Positions 56,738 through 64,000 of a stretch of 64,000 nucleotides of DNA are shown here, piece by piece. How positions within the stretch are numbered: position 1 is the stretch's first letter; each line of letters starts with the position of its first letter. Source of the DNA: Sphingomonas sp. UBA978 (GTDB lineage Bacteria > Pseudomonadota > Alphaproteobacteria > Sphingomonadales > Sphingomonadaceae); contig NZ_DBBS01000015.1 in NCBI RefSeq assembly GCF_002292295.1, positions 62,231 to 126,230 of the forward strand, read 5' to 3'. The notes beneath the pieces were generated by a model. It had not been told where the DNA came from. It saw only the letters and a list, made by a program, of their open reading frames with translations, and did not search any database. The translations under genes were made by a program, and so were the position numbers.

Positions 56738-57484
56738 TTAGCGGCCCTGCGGCGTCGCGCGCGGCGTCGCGGCGGGTGCCGCGGCCGGAGCAGCGGGCGT
56801 ACCGGCAGTAGGTGCGGGCGCGCCGGCCTGCTGCCGGCGGGCGGCGTTCGCGTACACGAGCTGGCGATATTGCTGGAGCAGTTCGACGGTTTGCTGCTGC
56901 GGCTGCCAGTTCGCCGGCGGGGCGATCGGCACGCTCGGCGTGGTGCGATCGATCTCGGCGATGATGTCGCGGGTGATGTCGGTCGCCGGTGGCGCGAACT
57001 GGATCGCGTTCGGGGCGAGGACGATGCTGATCTTCTTGGCGGCGACGACGGCGCGCAGCGCGGGATCGTACTTGTTCACGATCTGCTCGAGCGCATAGGC
57101 CTGTGCCTTGATCGCCGGCCCCTGTGCGGCCTCGATGCCGGGCTGCGCCTTCTGCTGCGCGGCGCGGACCTGGTTGCCGATCGCGCTGTTCGGCGCTTCG
57201 GCGGCGGCGGCTTCGGCCTGGCTGACCTGACCGTCCTTGTTGGTGTCGAGCAGCGTGCGCAACTGCGTGTTCAGCGCGGTCTGCGCGGCGGCGGCCTGAT
57301 CCAGCTGCGCCTTGTAGGTGGTCGAGATCTGCTGGTTGGCGGCATCGAACGCCTTTGCGCTGAAGATCGCCGCATCGGCCTGTGCCGTCGCGATCCCGGC
57401 GGTCTGTGCCGATGCCGTGCCGGCGAGCAAAGCGACGGAAGCGACGGCGATCGCCGACGCGCAAGTCTTGGTGATGGTCTTCAT
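56738..57484 (-). CDS. OmpH/Skp-family periplasmic chaperone with an EF-hand loop
   Basis: 248 residues. Signal peptide (AIAVASVALLAGTASAQ). The body is a long Gln/Ala-rich coiled coil with the Skp-type start IATAQADAAIFSAKAFDAANQQI and a late NKYDPALRAVVAAKKISIVL. It carries DTNKDGQVSQAE (80-91), a perfect 12-residue EF-hand loop, which Skp itself lacks. C-terminal 35 residues are Ala/Pro-rich. Its ATG overlaps the bamA stop (TAATG). Delivers outer-membrane proteins to BamA. Confidence 0.82.
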   Translation of the reverse strand: MKTITKTCASAIAVASVALLAGTASAQTAGIATAQADAAIFSAKAFDAANQQISTTYKAQLDQAAAAQTALNTQLRTLLDTNKDGQVSQAEAAAAEAPNSAIGNQVRAAQQKAQPGIEAAQGPAIKAQAYALEQIVNKYDPALRAVVAAKKISIVLAPNAIQFAPPATDITRDIIAEIDRTTPSVPIAPPANWQPQQQTVELLQQYRQLVYANAARRQQAGAPAPTAGTPAAPAAAPAATPRATPQGR

Positions 57485-60216
57485 TAGAACTGCGTCCCTA
57501 CGTTGAAGGTAATGAGCTTGGGGTCGTCGCCCTTCTGCTTGACCAGCGCCTTGGCGAGATCGATGCGGAGCGGGCCGAACGGCGAATTCCAGTTGACGCC
57601 GACACCGATGCTGACGCGCGGCGTGGCGCTGGAGCCGTAATAGGTTTCTTTGAACGGTGAGATCGGCGTGTCGTAGCCGATGACGTTGGTTGTGTCGCCG
57701 GCGCAGGCGCCGCCAGCCGTCGCCGAATAGCCGATCGCGCAGGTCGTCGGCGCACCTGCGTTGGTGGCGGCGTTGGTCGGCACGTAATAGATCTGACGGC
57801 CGGACGAATCGGTCAGCAGGCGCTGGATCGGCAGCACGGTGACGTTGCCGGCCGCATCGGTGATCGTCGGGAAGTTGGCGGTCGGACGCGGCCGCGTCAG
57901 CGCGAACAGGCTGCCCGCCTGGAGGTAGACCGACGGACGCAGGCCAAGCTCGCGCGCGCCGGCACCCAGCGGAATCTCGAGTTCGGCACGGACGAGGTAA
58001 TAGGCACGGCCACCGAGCGCATCGTCGACCAGCTGGTCGCGATCGGTGACCAGCACCTGCTTGCCGGTCGTCGGGTCCGCCTGGTAATATTGCCGCTGCA
58101 CGCGCGGACCGATGCCGCGGATGTCGAAGCCGCGGAACTGCGGCTCGCCGAGGTAGAAACGGTCGGTGATGCGGATCTTGTCGACGCCTTCGGGCCGCGC
58201 GCCCTCGAGCGAGTGGATATAGCCCGCCTCGCCGACCAGCGAGCCGATGAAGCCCGAGCCGACGTTGACGAACTTCGACCCCTCCAAACGGGTGCGGATG
58301 TACTTCACGTCGCCGCCGAGCCCGGCGAAGTCCTGGCTGAAGCTCAGGCGCTGGCCCGCGGTCGGACGCAGACGGCTGTTGAGGCTGTCGTAGATCAGCG
58401 AATAGCCCGCCGACGACGTCCAACGATTGCCGATCGCCTCGCAGAGATAGCGGCCGGCCTTGAGGATGTCGCACTGACCGCCGGTGTAATAGGTGCCCTC
58501 GTCGAGCCCGACCTCGTCATAGGACAGGCCGTAGCGGCCGGCGAGCGACCAATATTCGGTCAGCGGCACGCCGGTACGGACCTGGAAGCCGGTCGACACC
58601 TGCGAATAGGTGGTGCGGCGGTCGGTGCCGATATAGTTGAAGGAGTTGAAGTCGCGGCGGAACACGTCGACGCCGATCGCGACGTTCTTGTCGAACAGAT
58701 AGGGCTCGGTGAAACCCAGCTCGATCGACTTCGAATAGGTCGAATAGTTGACACCCGCACGCAGGACCTGGCCCTTGCCGCGGAAATTGTTCTGCGTGAT
58801 GTTCGCCTGGATGATGAAGCGTTCGAGGCTGGAATAGCCGACCGACAGCTGCAATTCGCCGGTGCTCTTTTCCTCGAGATTGGTTTCGAGGACGATGCGA
58901 TCGGGAGCGGAACCGGGGTTCTGCTTGATCTCCATTTTGTCCTGGAAGAACCCGAGGCTGTTGATGCGATCCTGCGAACGCTTGACCTGGAAGCTGTTGA
59001 ACGCGTCGCCCTCGGCGAGACGGATCTCGCGGCGGACGACCTTGTCCTGCGTCTGGGTGTTGCCGTTGATGTCGATCCGCTCGACATAGGTGCGCTGCGC
59101 CTGCGCGATGTGGAAATTCATCCCCATCGTCAGCGTCTCGGGATCGCGCTGGAAGTCCGGCGATACGTCGGTGAAGGCATAGCCGAACAGGCCGGCCGAT
59201 TCGCTCAGCTGGTCGACCGAATCCTCGACCAGCTTGGCGTTGTACCATTCGCCCTTCTTGATCGGCAGCGACGAGGCCAGCTTCTTGTTGTCGAAGTCGC
59301 GAATCTCGCTGTCGACGGTGACGTCGCCGAACTTGTAGCGCTTACCCTCCTCGACGACATAGGTGATGATGAAGTCGCGCTTGTCCGGCGTCAGCTCGGC
59401 GACCGCGCTGGTGACGCGGAAATCAGCATAGCCCTGCGTCAGGTAGAACTGGCGCAGCTTCTGCTGGTCGTAGTTTAGGCGGTCCTGATCGTAGGAGGTG
59501 TTGGACGAGAGCAGGCGGAACCAGCGTGATTCCTTGGTGACCATCTCGCCGCGCAGCTTGCCGTCGTTGAACACCTCGTTGCCGATGATGTTGATCTGAC
59601 GGACCTTGGACTTCGGCCCCTCGGTGATCTCGAACACCACGTCGACGCGGTTCTGGTCGAGGCTGACCATCTTGGGGCTGATGACCGCGGCGAAGCGGCC
59701 CTGGCGGCGGTAGAGTTCGATGATCCGCGACACGTCCTGACGGACCGCGGTGCGCGTGAAGATCTGACGCGGCGCGAGCTTGATCTCCTTGGTGATCTTG
59801 TCGCTCTTGAGCGCCTTGTTCCCTTCGAGGATGACGCGGTTGATGATCGGGTTCTCGCGGATGCGCAGCACGATGTCGCCGGTTTCGACGCCGGAGATCG
59901 AGAAATCGACGAACAGGTCCGACGCCTGCAGGTCCTTCAGCGCCTGATCGAGCGTTTCCGCGGTATAAGGGATGCCGACACGCAACTTTGTGTAGGACAG
60001 AACCGTTTCCGGTTCGATGCGCTGCGACCCTTCGACGCGGAGCGTCTTGATCGTGCGCGCCGGGGCGGGCGTCGCGGCCGGCGCCGCGGGCGTCGGAGTC
60101 GCAGCGGGCGCGGGTGCAGGCGCCGTCTGGGCCAGAGCGGGCACGCCCGACAACATGGTGCCGGCGAGCAGCGCGGCGCCCTTCGCCACGAACATGGAAC
60201 TCTTCATCGCTGTCAC
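57484..60216 (-). CDS. bamA: Outer-membrane protein assembly factor BamA
   Basis: 910 residues. Signal peptide, a Pro/Ala-rich linker, five POTRA domains (about 55-450, for example SDLFVDFSISGVETGDIVLRI, DVVFEITEGPKSKVRQI, FSSF-type motifs) and a C-terminal 16-strand barrel with GEPQFRGFDIRGIGPR (the conserved RGF/Y loop 6) and the closing Phe of TFNVGTQF. Folds beta-barrel proteins into the outer membrane. Between rseP and ompH, as usual. Confidence 0.96.
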   Translation of the reverse strand: MTAMKSSMFVAKGAALLAGTMLSGVPALAQTAPAPAPAATPTPAAPAATPAPARTIKTLRVEGSQRIEPETVLSYTKLRVGIPYTAETLDQALKDLQASDLFVDFSISGVETGDIVLRIRENPIINRVILEGNKALKSDKITKEIKLAPRQIFTRTAVRQDVSRIIELYRRQGRFAAVISPKMVSLDQNRVDVVFEITEGPKSKVRQINIIGNEVFNDGKLRGEMVTKESRWFRLLSSNTSYDQDRLNYDQQKLRQFYLTQGYADFRVTSAVAELTPDKRDFIITYVVEEGKRYKFGDVTVDSEIRDFDNKKLASSLPIKKGEWYNAKLVEDSVDQLSESAGLFGYAFTDVSPDFQRDPETLTMGMNFHIAQAQRTYVERIDINGNTQTQDKVVRREIRLAEGDAFNSFQVKRSQDRINSLGFFQDKMEIKQNPGSAPDRIVLETNLEEKSTGELQLSVGYSSLERFIIQANITQNNFRGKGQVLRAGVNYSTYSKSIELGFTEPYLFDKNVAIGVDVFRRDFNSFNYIGTDRRTTYSQVSTGFQVRTGVPLTEYWSLAGRYGLSYDEVGLDEGTYYTGGQCDILKAGRYLCEAIGNRWTSSAGYSLIYDSLNSRLRPTAGQRLSFSQDFAGLGGDVKYIRTRLEGSKFVNVGSGFIGSLVGEAGYIHSLEGARPEGVDKIRITDRFYLGEPQFRGFDIRGIGPRVQRQYYQADPTTGKQVLVTDRDQLVDDALGGRAYYLVRAELEIPLGAGARELGLRPSVYLQAGSLFALTRPRPTANFPTITDAAGNVTVLPIQRLLTDSSGRQIYYVPTNAATNAGAPTTCAIGYSATAGGACAGDTTNVIGYDTPISPFKETYYGSSATPRVSIGVGVNWNSPFGPLRIDLAKALVKQKGDDPKLITFNVGTQF

Positions 60217-60290
60217 TCAACCCACCCCAAATACGTCAGGATACCCAATATGCACCGGGAGACGCAGAAACCTGCCCTGCCCCAACCCGG

Positions 60291-61433
60291 TCAGCCGATC
60301 AACCCGGCCAGCCGCTGCCACAGGCCCACGGCGCTCAAATCGTTGAAGGTCACGACCAGCATCAGCGTCAGCACGAGCGCCAGTCCGCCGCGGAACGCCC
60401 ATTCCTGCACCCTGGGTTCGAGGGGGCGGCGGCGGATCGCCTCGATCGCATAGAAGAACAAATGACCGCCATCCAGCATGGGTACTGGCAGCAGGTTGAT
60501 GAACCCCAGATTGATCGACAGCATCGCGACCAGCCAGACGAAGGCGGACAGGCCCAGCGCCATCTGTTCGCCGCTGATCTTGGCGATGCGGATCGGACCG
60601 CCGAGTTCATCGATCGAGCGGCGGCCGCTGATGATCTGGCCGAGCGTCTCCAGCGTGCCGGCGATGATCTCGCCGGTCATGCACACGCCGGCAGCAGGGG
60701 CGGCGGCGAGGCCGACCGGCGCCAGCACGGGATCGCCGCTGCCGATGCCGATACGGCCGATGCGATAGTCGTTGCCGAAGCGATCGCGCTGGCGGATTAC
60801 GCCGATCGCGAGCGGGCGATCGCTGGTGACGCCGCCGCGCTCGACGCGCACCGTCGCCTGCTGGCCCGGCCGGATCAGCGCATAGCGCGCGATATCGGAG
60901 AAGGTGTCGATCGTACGGCCGTCGATGGCGACGATGCGGTCGCCCGGTTGCAGGCCGGCCTTCTCGCCCGGTCCGCCCGCGATCACCGTGCCGACCACCG
61001 CCGGCGTGCGATCGACGCCATAGGTATGCGCGAAGCCGGCGAGGATGAGGACGGCGAGGATCAGGTTGATCGCCGGGCCGGCGCCGACGATGATCGCGCG
61101 CTGCCACAGCGGCTTGGCCTGGAAGGTCTGCGCGCGCTCGGCGGCGGGCAGCGCCAGCCATGCCGCGTCGGGCTGGCTCGCCGGGTTCATGTCGCCGGCG
61201 AAGCGGACATAGCCGCCCAGCGGTAGCCAGCCGAACTTCCAGCGGGTGCCGCGACGGTCGGTGAAGCCCGCGATCTCGCGGCCGAAGCCGATCGAGAAGG
61301 CCTCGGCCTTCACGCCGAACAGCCGGCCGGCGAGATAATGGCCCATTTCATGGATGAAGACGAGCGGGCCGATCGCGCAGAGGAACGCGAGGATCGCCAT
61401 CGGAACGCCGGGGGACTGGATCAAGCTACGCAA
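60291..61433 (-). CDS. rseP: Site-2 intramembrane zinc metalloprotease
   Basis: 380 residues. HEMGH at 28-32 in the first span, one PDZ domain at about 130-200 (IAGGPGEKAGLQPGDRIVAIDG), and the third ligand motif PMLDGGHLFF near 330. E. coli RseP has two PDZ domains and is 450 residues; one PDZ is common in alphaproteobacteria. Cleaves anti-sigma factors and signal-peptide remnants in the envelope stress response. Confidence 0.94.
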   Translation of the reverse strand: MRSLIQSPGVPMAILAFLCAIGPLVFIHEMGHYLAGRLFGVKAEAFSIGFGREIAGFTDRRGTRWKFGWLPLGGYVRFAGDMNPASQPDAAWLALPAAERAQTFQAKPLWQRAIIVGAGPAINLILAVLILAGFAHTYGVDRTPAVVGTVIAGGPGEKAGLQPGDRIVAIDGRTIDTFSDIARYALIRPGQQATVRVERGGVTSDRPLAIGVIRQRDRFGNDYRIGRIGIGSGDPVLAPVGLAAAPAAGVCMTGEIIAGTLETLGQIISGRRSIDELGGPIRIAKISGEQMALGLSAFVWLVAMLSINLGFINLLPVPMLDGGHLFFYAIEAIRRRPLEPRVQEWAFRGGLALVLTLMLVVTFNDLSAVGLWQRLAGLIG

Positions 61434-61437
61434 TCCT

Positions 61438-62613
61438 TCACGCGTGGACCTTTACACGCCCCTGAGCACGTCCCTGTACCTGCTCGTCCGCCATTCGTCG
61501 TGCCTCCCCGTCGATGAGGAGGACCGCCTCCAGCGTGTCCGGAGCCGGCGGATCGTAACGCTCAAGCGTATCGGCGACGATTGCGGCAATTTCGAGGAAG
61601 CCGATCCGCCGCGCGAGAAAGGCCGCGACCGCGACCTCGTTGGCGGCGTTGAGGATCGCCGGACGCGCGCCGCCCGCCTCCAGCGCGGCGCGGGCGAGCG
61701 CCAGCGCGGGAAAGCGGACGGGGTCGCAGGCCTCGAAATCGAGCCGGCCGATCCCGACGAGATCGAGCGGCGCCATCGGAGTCGCCATCCGGTCCGGCCA
61801 GGCGAGCGTATGCGCGATCGGCACGCGCATGTCCGACGGGCCGAGCTGCGCCAGCATCGAGCCGTCGACGTAATCGACCATCGAATGGATCACCGACTGG
61901 CGATGGAGCACGACCTCGATCCGCTCGTGCGCGACCGGGAACAGGCGCGCGGCCTCGATCAGTTCGAGCCCCTTGTTCATCATCGTCGCGCTGTCGATGC
62001 TGATCTTCGCGCCCATCGACCAATTGGGATGCGCGACTGCCTGTTCGACGGTGACGTCGGCCATGCGTTCGAGCGACCAGTCGCGGAACGGGCCGCCGCT
62101 GGCGGTGAGGATGATGCGACGGACGCCCTCGGGCCGGGCGAAGTCGAAACACTGGTAGATCGCGTTATGCTCGCTGTCGGCGGGCAGCAGCGTCGCGCCC
62201 GAGCGGGCGGCGGCGGCGAGAATGACCTCGCCCGCCGACACGAGCGGTTCCTTGTTGGCGATGACGACGGTGCCGCCATGTTCGATCGCCGCCATCACCG
62301 GCTTCAGCCCGGCGCATCCGACGATCGCGCCCATCGTCCAGTCGGCGCCGGCGGCGGCATCGCAGATCGCCTGCGCGCCGCCCGTCGCCTGGGTCGACGT
62401 GCCGGCGAGCGCCTCGCGCAGCGCGGGCAGGCAGGATTCGTCGGCGACGACGGCGATTTCCGCCCGGGTGCGGATCGCCGCCGCGGCGAGGCTGGCGACG
62501 TCGCAATTGGCGGTGAGCGCGCGGACGCGGAACCGGTCGGGCTCGCGCTCGACGAGGTCGAGGGTGGAGGTGCCGACCGATCCGGTCGCGCCCAATATGG
62601 TGACGGTCTTCAT
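61438..62613 (-). CDS. dxr: 1-deoxy-D-xylulose 5-phosphate reductoisomerase
   Basis: 391 residues from ATG 62613. NADPH-binding ILGATGSVGTSTLDLV, metal and substrate residues in LLPADSEHNAIYQC, GPFRDW and WSMGAKISIDSATMMNKGLELIEA. Second step of the MEP isoprenoid pathway, which supplies UppS, encoded two genes upstream. One base separates the cdsA stop from its ATG. Confidence 0.96.
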   Translation of the reverse strand: MKTVTILGATGSVGTSTLDLVEREPDRFRVRALTANCDVASLAAAAIRTRAEIAVVADESCLPALREALAGTSTQATGGAQAICDAAAGADWTMGAIVGCAGLKPVMAAIEHGGTVVIANKEPLVSAGEVILAAAARSGATLLPADSEHNAIYQCFDFARPEGVRRIILTASGGPFRDWSLERMADVTVEQAVAHPNWSMGAKISIDSATMMNKGLELIEAARLFPVAHERIEVVLHRQSVIHSMVDYVDGSMLAQLGPSDMRVPIAHTLAWPDRMATPMAPLDLVGIGRLDFEACDPVRFPALALARAALEAGGARPAILNAANEVAVAAFLARRIGFLEIAAIVADTLERYDPPAPDTLEAVLLIDGEARRMADEQVQGRAQGRVKVHA

Positions 62614-62614
62614 G

Positions 62615-63406
62615 TCAGAATGCCAGCGGCACGACGACGAGCAGCGCGGCGAGCGGCAGCACCGGCACGAGCCCGTCGAGCCGGTCGAGGACGCCGCCAT
62701 GGCCGGGAATGACGCTGCCCGAATCCTTGACGCCGGCGCGACGCTTCAACCAGCTCTCGTACAGGTCGCCGCCCTGCGCGACGATCGCGAGCAGCGGCGT
62801 CGCGATGACGAAGCGCAGCGGCAGGAGGTAGAAGGCCTGCATCAGCAGCGCGACGACGGTCGCCATCGCGATGCCGCCGATCAGGCCGGCCCAGGTCTTG
62901 TTGGGGCTGATCGTCGGTGCGAGCTTGGGGCCGCCGATGCCGCGGCCGGCGAAATAGGCGCCGATATCCGTCGCCCAGACGATCGCCAGCGCCCAGAGCG
63001 CGTTGCGGATACCATCGGGCTCATGCCGGATCAGCAGCAACGCATAGATCGGCAGGCCGCAATAGAGCACGCCGAGGCCGAGCTGCGGCCGGCGGGTGAC
63101 GATGGTGAGGAAGAAGAAGGCGCCGACCAGCAGGCCGAGCGCGAAGAAATTGGGCCCCGCGGCGATCGGGCACATGATCGCGAGCGGCACGAACAGCACG
63201 TACTGGCCGAGCCGCTTGGTCTTGGGTTCGGCGAGGTGGAGTTCGCTCCATTCCGCCATCATGAACACGCCCGCGGTGACCGCGAGCAGCCAGAAGGGGA
63301 AGCCGCCGAACGCGAGCGCGACCAGCGCCAGCGCGATGAGGCCGAGGCCGGTCAGCGTGCGGGTCGCAAGCTCCGACGGCCGTTTGGCCGGAGGCGTGTC
63401 GCTCAC
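62615..63406 (-). CDS. cdsA: Phosphatidate cytidylyltransferase
   Basis: 263 residues from GTG 63406, overlapping the uppS stop by GTGA. About eight membrane spans. Signature SPNKTWAGLIGG and the C-terminal QGGDLYESWLKRRAGVKDSGSVIPGHGGVLDRLDG (KKD-x-S and GGxxDRxD core) are intact. Makes CDP-diacylglycerol for phospholipids. Confidence 0.95.
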   Translation of the reverse strand: MSDTPPAKRPSELATRTLTGLGLIALALVALAFGGFPFWLLAVTAGVFMMAEWSELHLAEPKTKRLGQYVLFVPLAIMCPIAAGPNFFALGLLVGAFFFLTIVTRRPQLGLGVLYCGLPIYALLLIRHEPDGIRNALWALAIVWATDIGAYFAGRGIGGPKLAPTISPNKTWAGLIGGIAMATVVALLMQAFYLLPLRFVIATPLLAIVAQGGDLYESWLKRRAGVKDSGSVIPGHGGVLDRLDGLVPVLPLAALLVVVPLAF

Positions 63407-64000
63407 AGGCCGCCGTAGCGCCGCTGGCGCTGGCCGAACGCGGCAAGCGCGTCGGCGAGCGTATCGCCGGTGAAATCGGGCCAGAGCGTGTCGATGAACA
63501 GCAATTCGGCATAGGCCGCCTGCCAAAGCAGGAAATTGGACAGCCGCTGTTCCCCCGACGAACGGATGACGAGGTCGAGCGGCGGCAGGTCGGCGGTGTC
63601 GAGCTCCGCCTCGATGCTGCCCGCGGTGATCGCGGCGGGGTCGATCTCGCCCGCCGCCGCGCGGGCGGCGAGGCGCTGCGTCGCGGCGACCAGCTCGGCA
63701 TGCGAACCGTAATTGAGCGCGATCACCAGGATCGGCCCGGTGTTGCCCGCGGTCTTCGCCACCGCATCGTCGACGAGGGCGACGAGATCGGGCGCGAAGC
63801 GGCGATAGTCGCCGATCACGCGCAGGCGGACGTTTTCCTCGACCAGTTCGGCAAGGTCGCTGCGGATGAAGAGCCGGAGCAGCCCCATCAGCGCGCCGAC
63901 CTCATCCTCCGGCCGGCGCCAGTTCTCCGAGGAGAAGGCGTAGAGCGTCAGCGCCTCGACACCCAGCGCGCGCGCAGCGCGGGTGACGCGGCGCACGGCC
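63403..64000 (-). CDS. uppS: Isoprenyl transferase (undecaprenyl-PP synthase), cut by right edge
   Basis: The last 199 codons or so are present; the N-terminus with the catalytic MDGNGRW motif lies past 64000. Visible motifs: LYAFSSENWRRP, and the pyrophosphate-binding LVIRSSGEQRLSNFLLWQAAYAEL. Builds the C55 lipid carrier of cell-wall synthesis. First gene seen of the envelope operon, translationally coupled to cdsA. Confidence 0.94.
   Translation of the reverse strand, partial: AVRRVTRAARALGVEALTLYAFSSENWRRPEDEVGALMGLLRLFIRSDLAELVEENVRLRVIGDYRRFAPDLVALVDDAVAKTAGNTGPILVIALNYGSHAELVAATQRLAARAAAGEIDPAAITAGSIEAELDTADLPPLDLVIRSSGEQRLSNFLLWQAAYAELLFIDTLWPDFTGDTLADALAAFGQRQRRYGGL

Noticed and set aside
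59900..60216. Toxin or defence gene among the host minus-strand genes near bamA
   Set aside because: The region is the Pro/Ala-rich linker and first POTRA domain of BamA; low complexity gives misleading frames on the other strand.

Overview
The window joins two unlike parts. Positions 1-33001 are the right-hand part of a tailed-phage (siphovirus-type) prophage. Positions 33002-64000 are core chromosome of a high-GC alphaproteobacterium, most likely a sphingomonad (Sphingomonas sensu lato). The host call rests on family-level recognition of several proteins (UrcA-family protein, lapA-pyrF-trpFBA-accD-folC order). It is also supported by an envelope cluster (uppS-cdsA-dxr-rseP-bamA-ompH-fabZ) that lacks lpxD and lpxA where most Gram-negatives carry them, as expected for lineages that use glycosphingolipids instead of lipid A.

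Prophage layout. The left edge (1-2500) holds the end of an early or middle region: a cluster of GTCCGG repeats and a tight chain of small genes linked by ATGA or GTGA overlaps, ending in a phage metallopeptidase. The late region on the + strand follows the usual order: small terminase candidate, TerL, portal, protease/scaffold, decoration protein, major capsid protein, a block of accessory virion proteins (signal-peptide proteins, a C1q-like protein, a protein of twelve 22-residue repeats), connectors, Mu F-like protein, neck and tail-terminator proteins, tail tube, tail chaperone with a canonical -1 frameshift site (GGGAAAC), tape measure, tail tip, spike. A lysis block (26974-29674) ends it. 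That block is interrupted by an HNH homing endonuclease on the opposite strand, and the first codons of the endolysin gene occur twice, once on each side.

Between the lysis block and the right end lie an approximately 370-base stretch that reads as a structured RNA with a tRNA-like 3' end (29690-30057) and a minus-strand operon (32791 to 30098). The operon begins with a QueD/PTPS-like protein and a TIM-barrel protein that I read as DpdA/TGT-like, the two functions expected of a 7-deazaguanine DNA modification pathway. The second gene is frameshifted just before its predicted catalytic aspartate. The element ends at 33001 in a 3' half of a tRNA-Thr(TGU) gene, which I take as attR. The integrase, repressor and the complete tRNA must lie left of the window.

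Regulatory hints in the phage: a recurring TTGCGCAA / GCAACA-T-TGTTGC motif lies before five late genes (4475, 15911-15948, 20977, 22035, 25105), and TGTCCG half-sites occur at 101-190 and 4401-4430.

Host layout. Minus strand 35888-33372: three exported proteins including an M48 protease. Plus strand 36076-45380: an EEP nuclease/phosphatase and a patatin-like lipase, then lapA-pyrF-VOC-trpF-trpB-trpA-accD-folC in one closely packed run. 45450-56157: mixed singletons (AmpG-like transporter, response regulator, RluB-type pseudouridine synthase, rsmD, MFS transporter, UrcA protein, UvrD-type helicase, PilZ protein, bL31). Minus strand 64000-56252: undecaprenyl-PP, CDP-diacylglycerol and MEP-pathway enzymes, the site-2 protease RseP, BamA, a Skp-like chaperone and FabZ, one envelope-biogenesis operon cut by the right edge.
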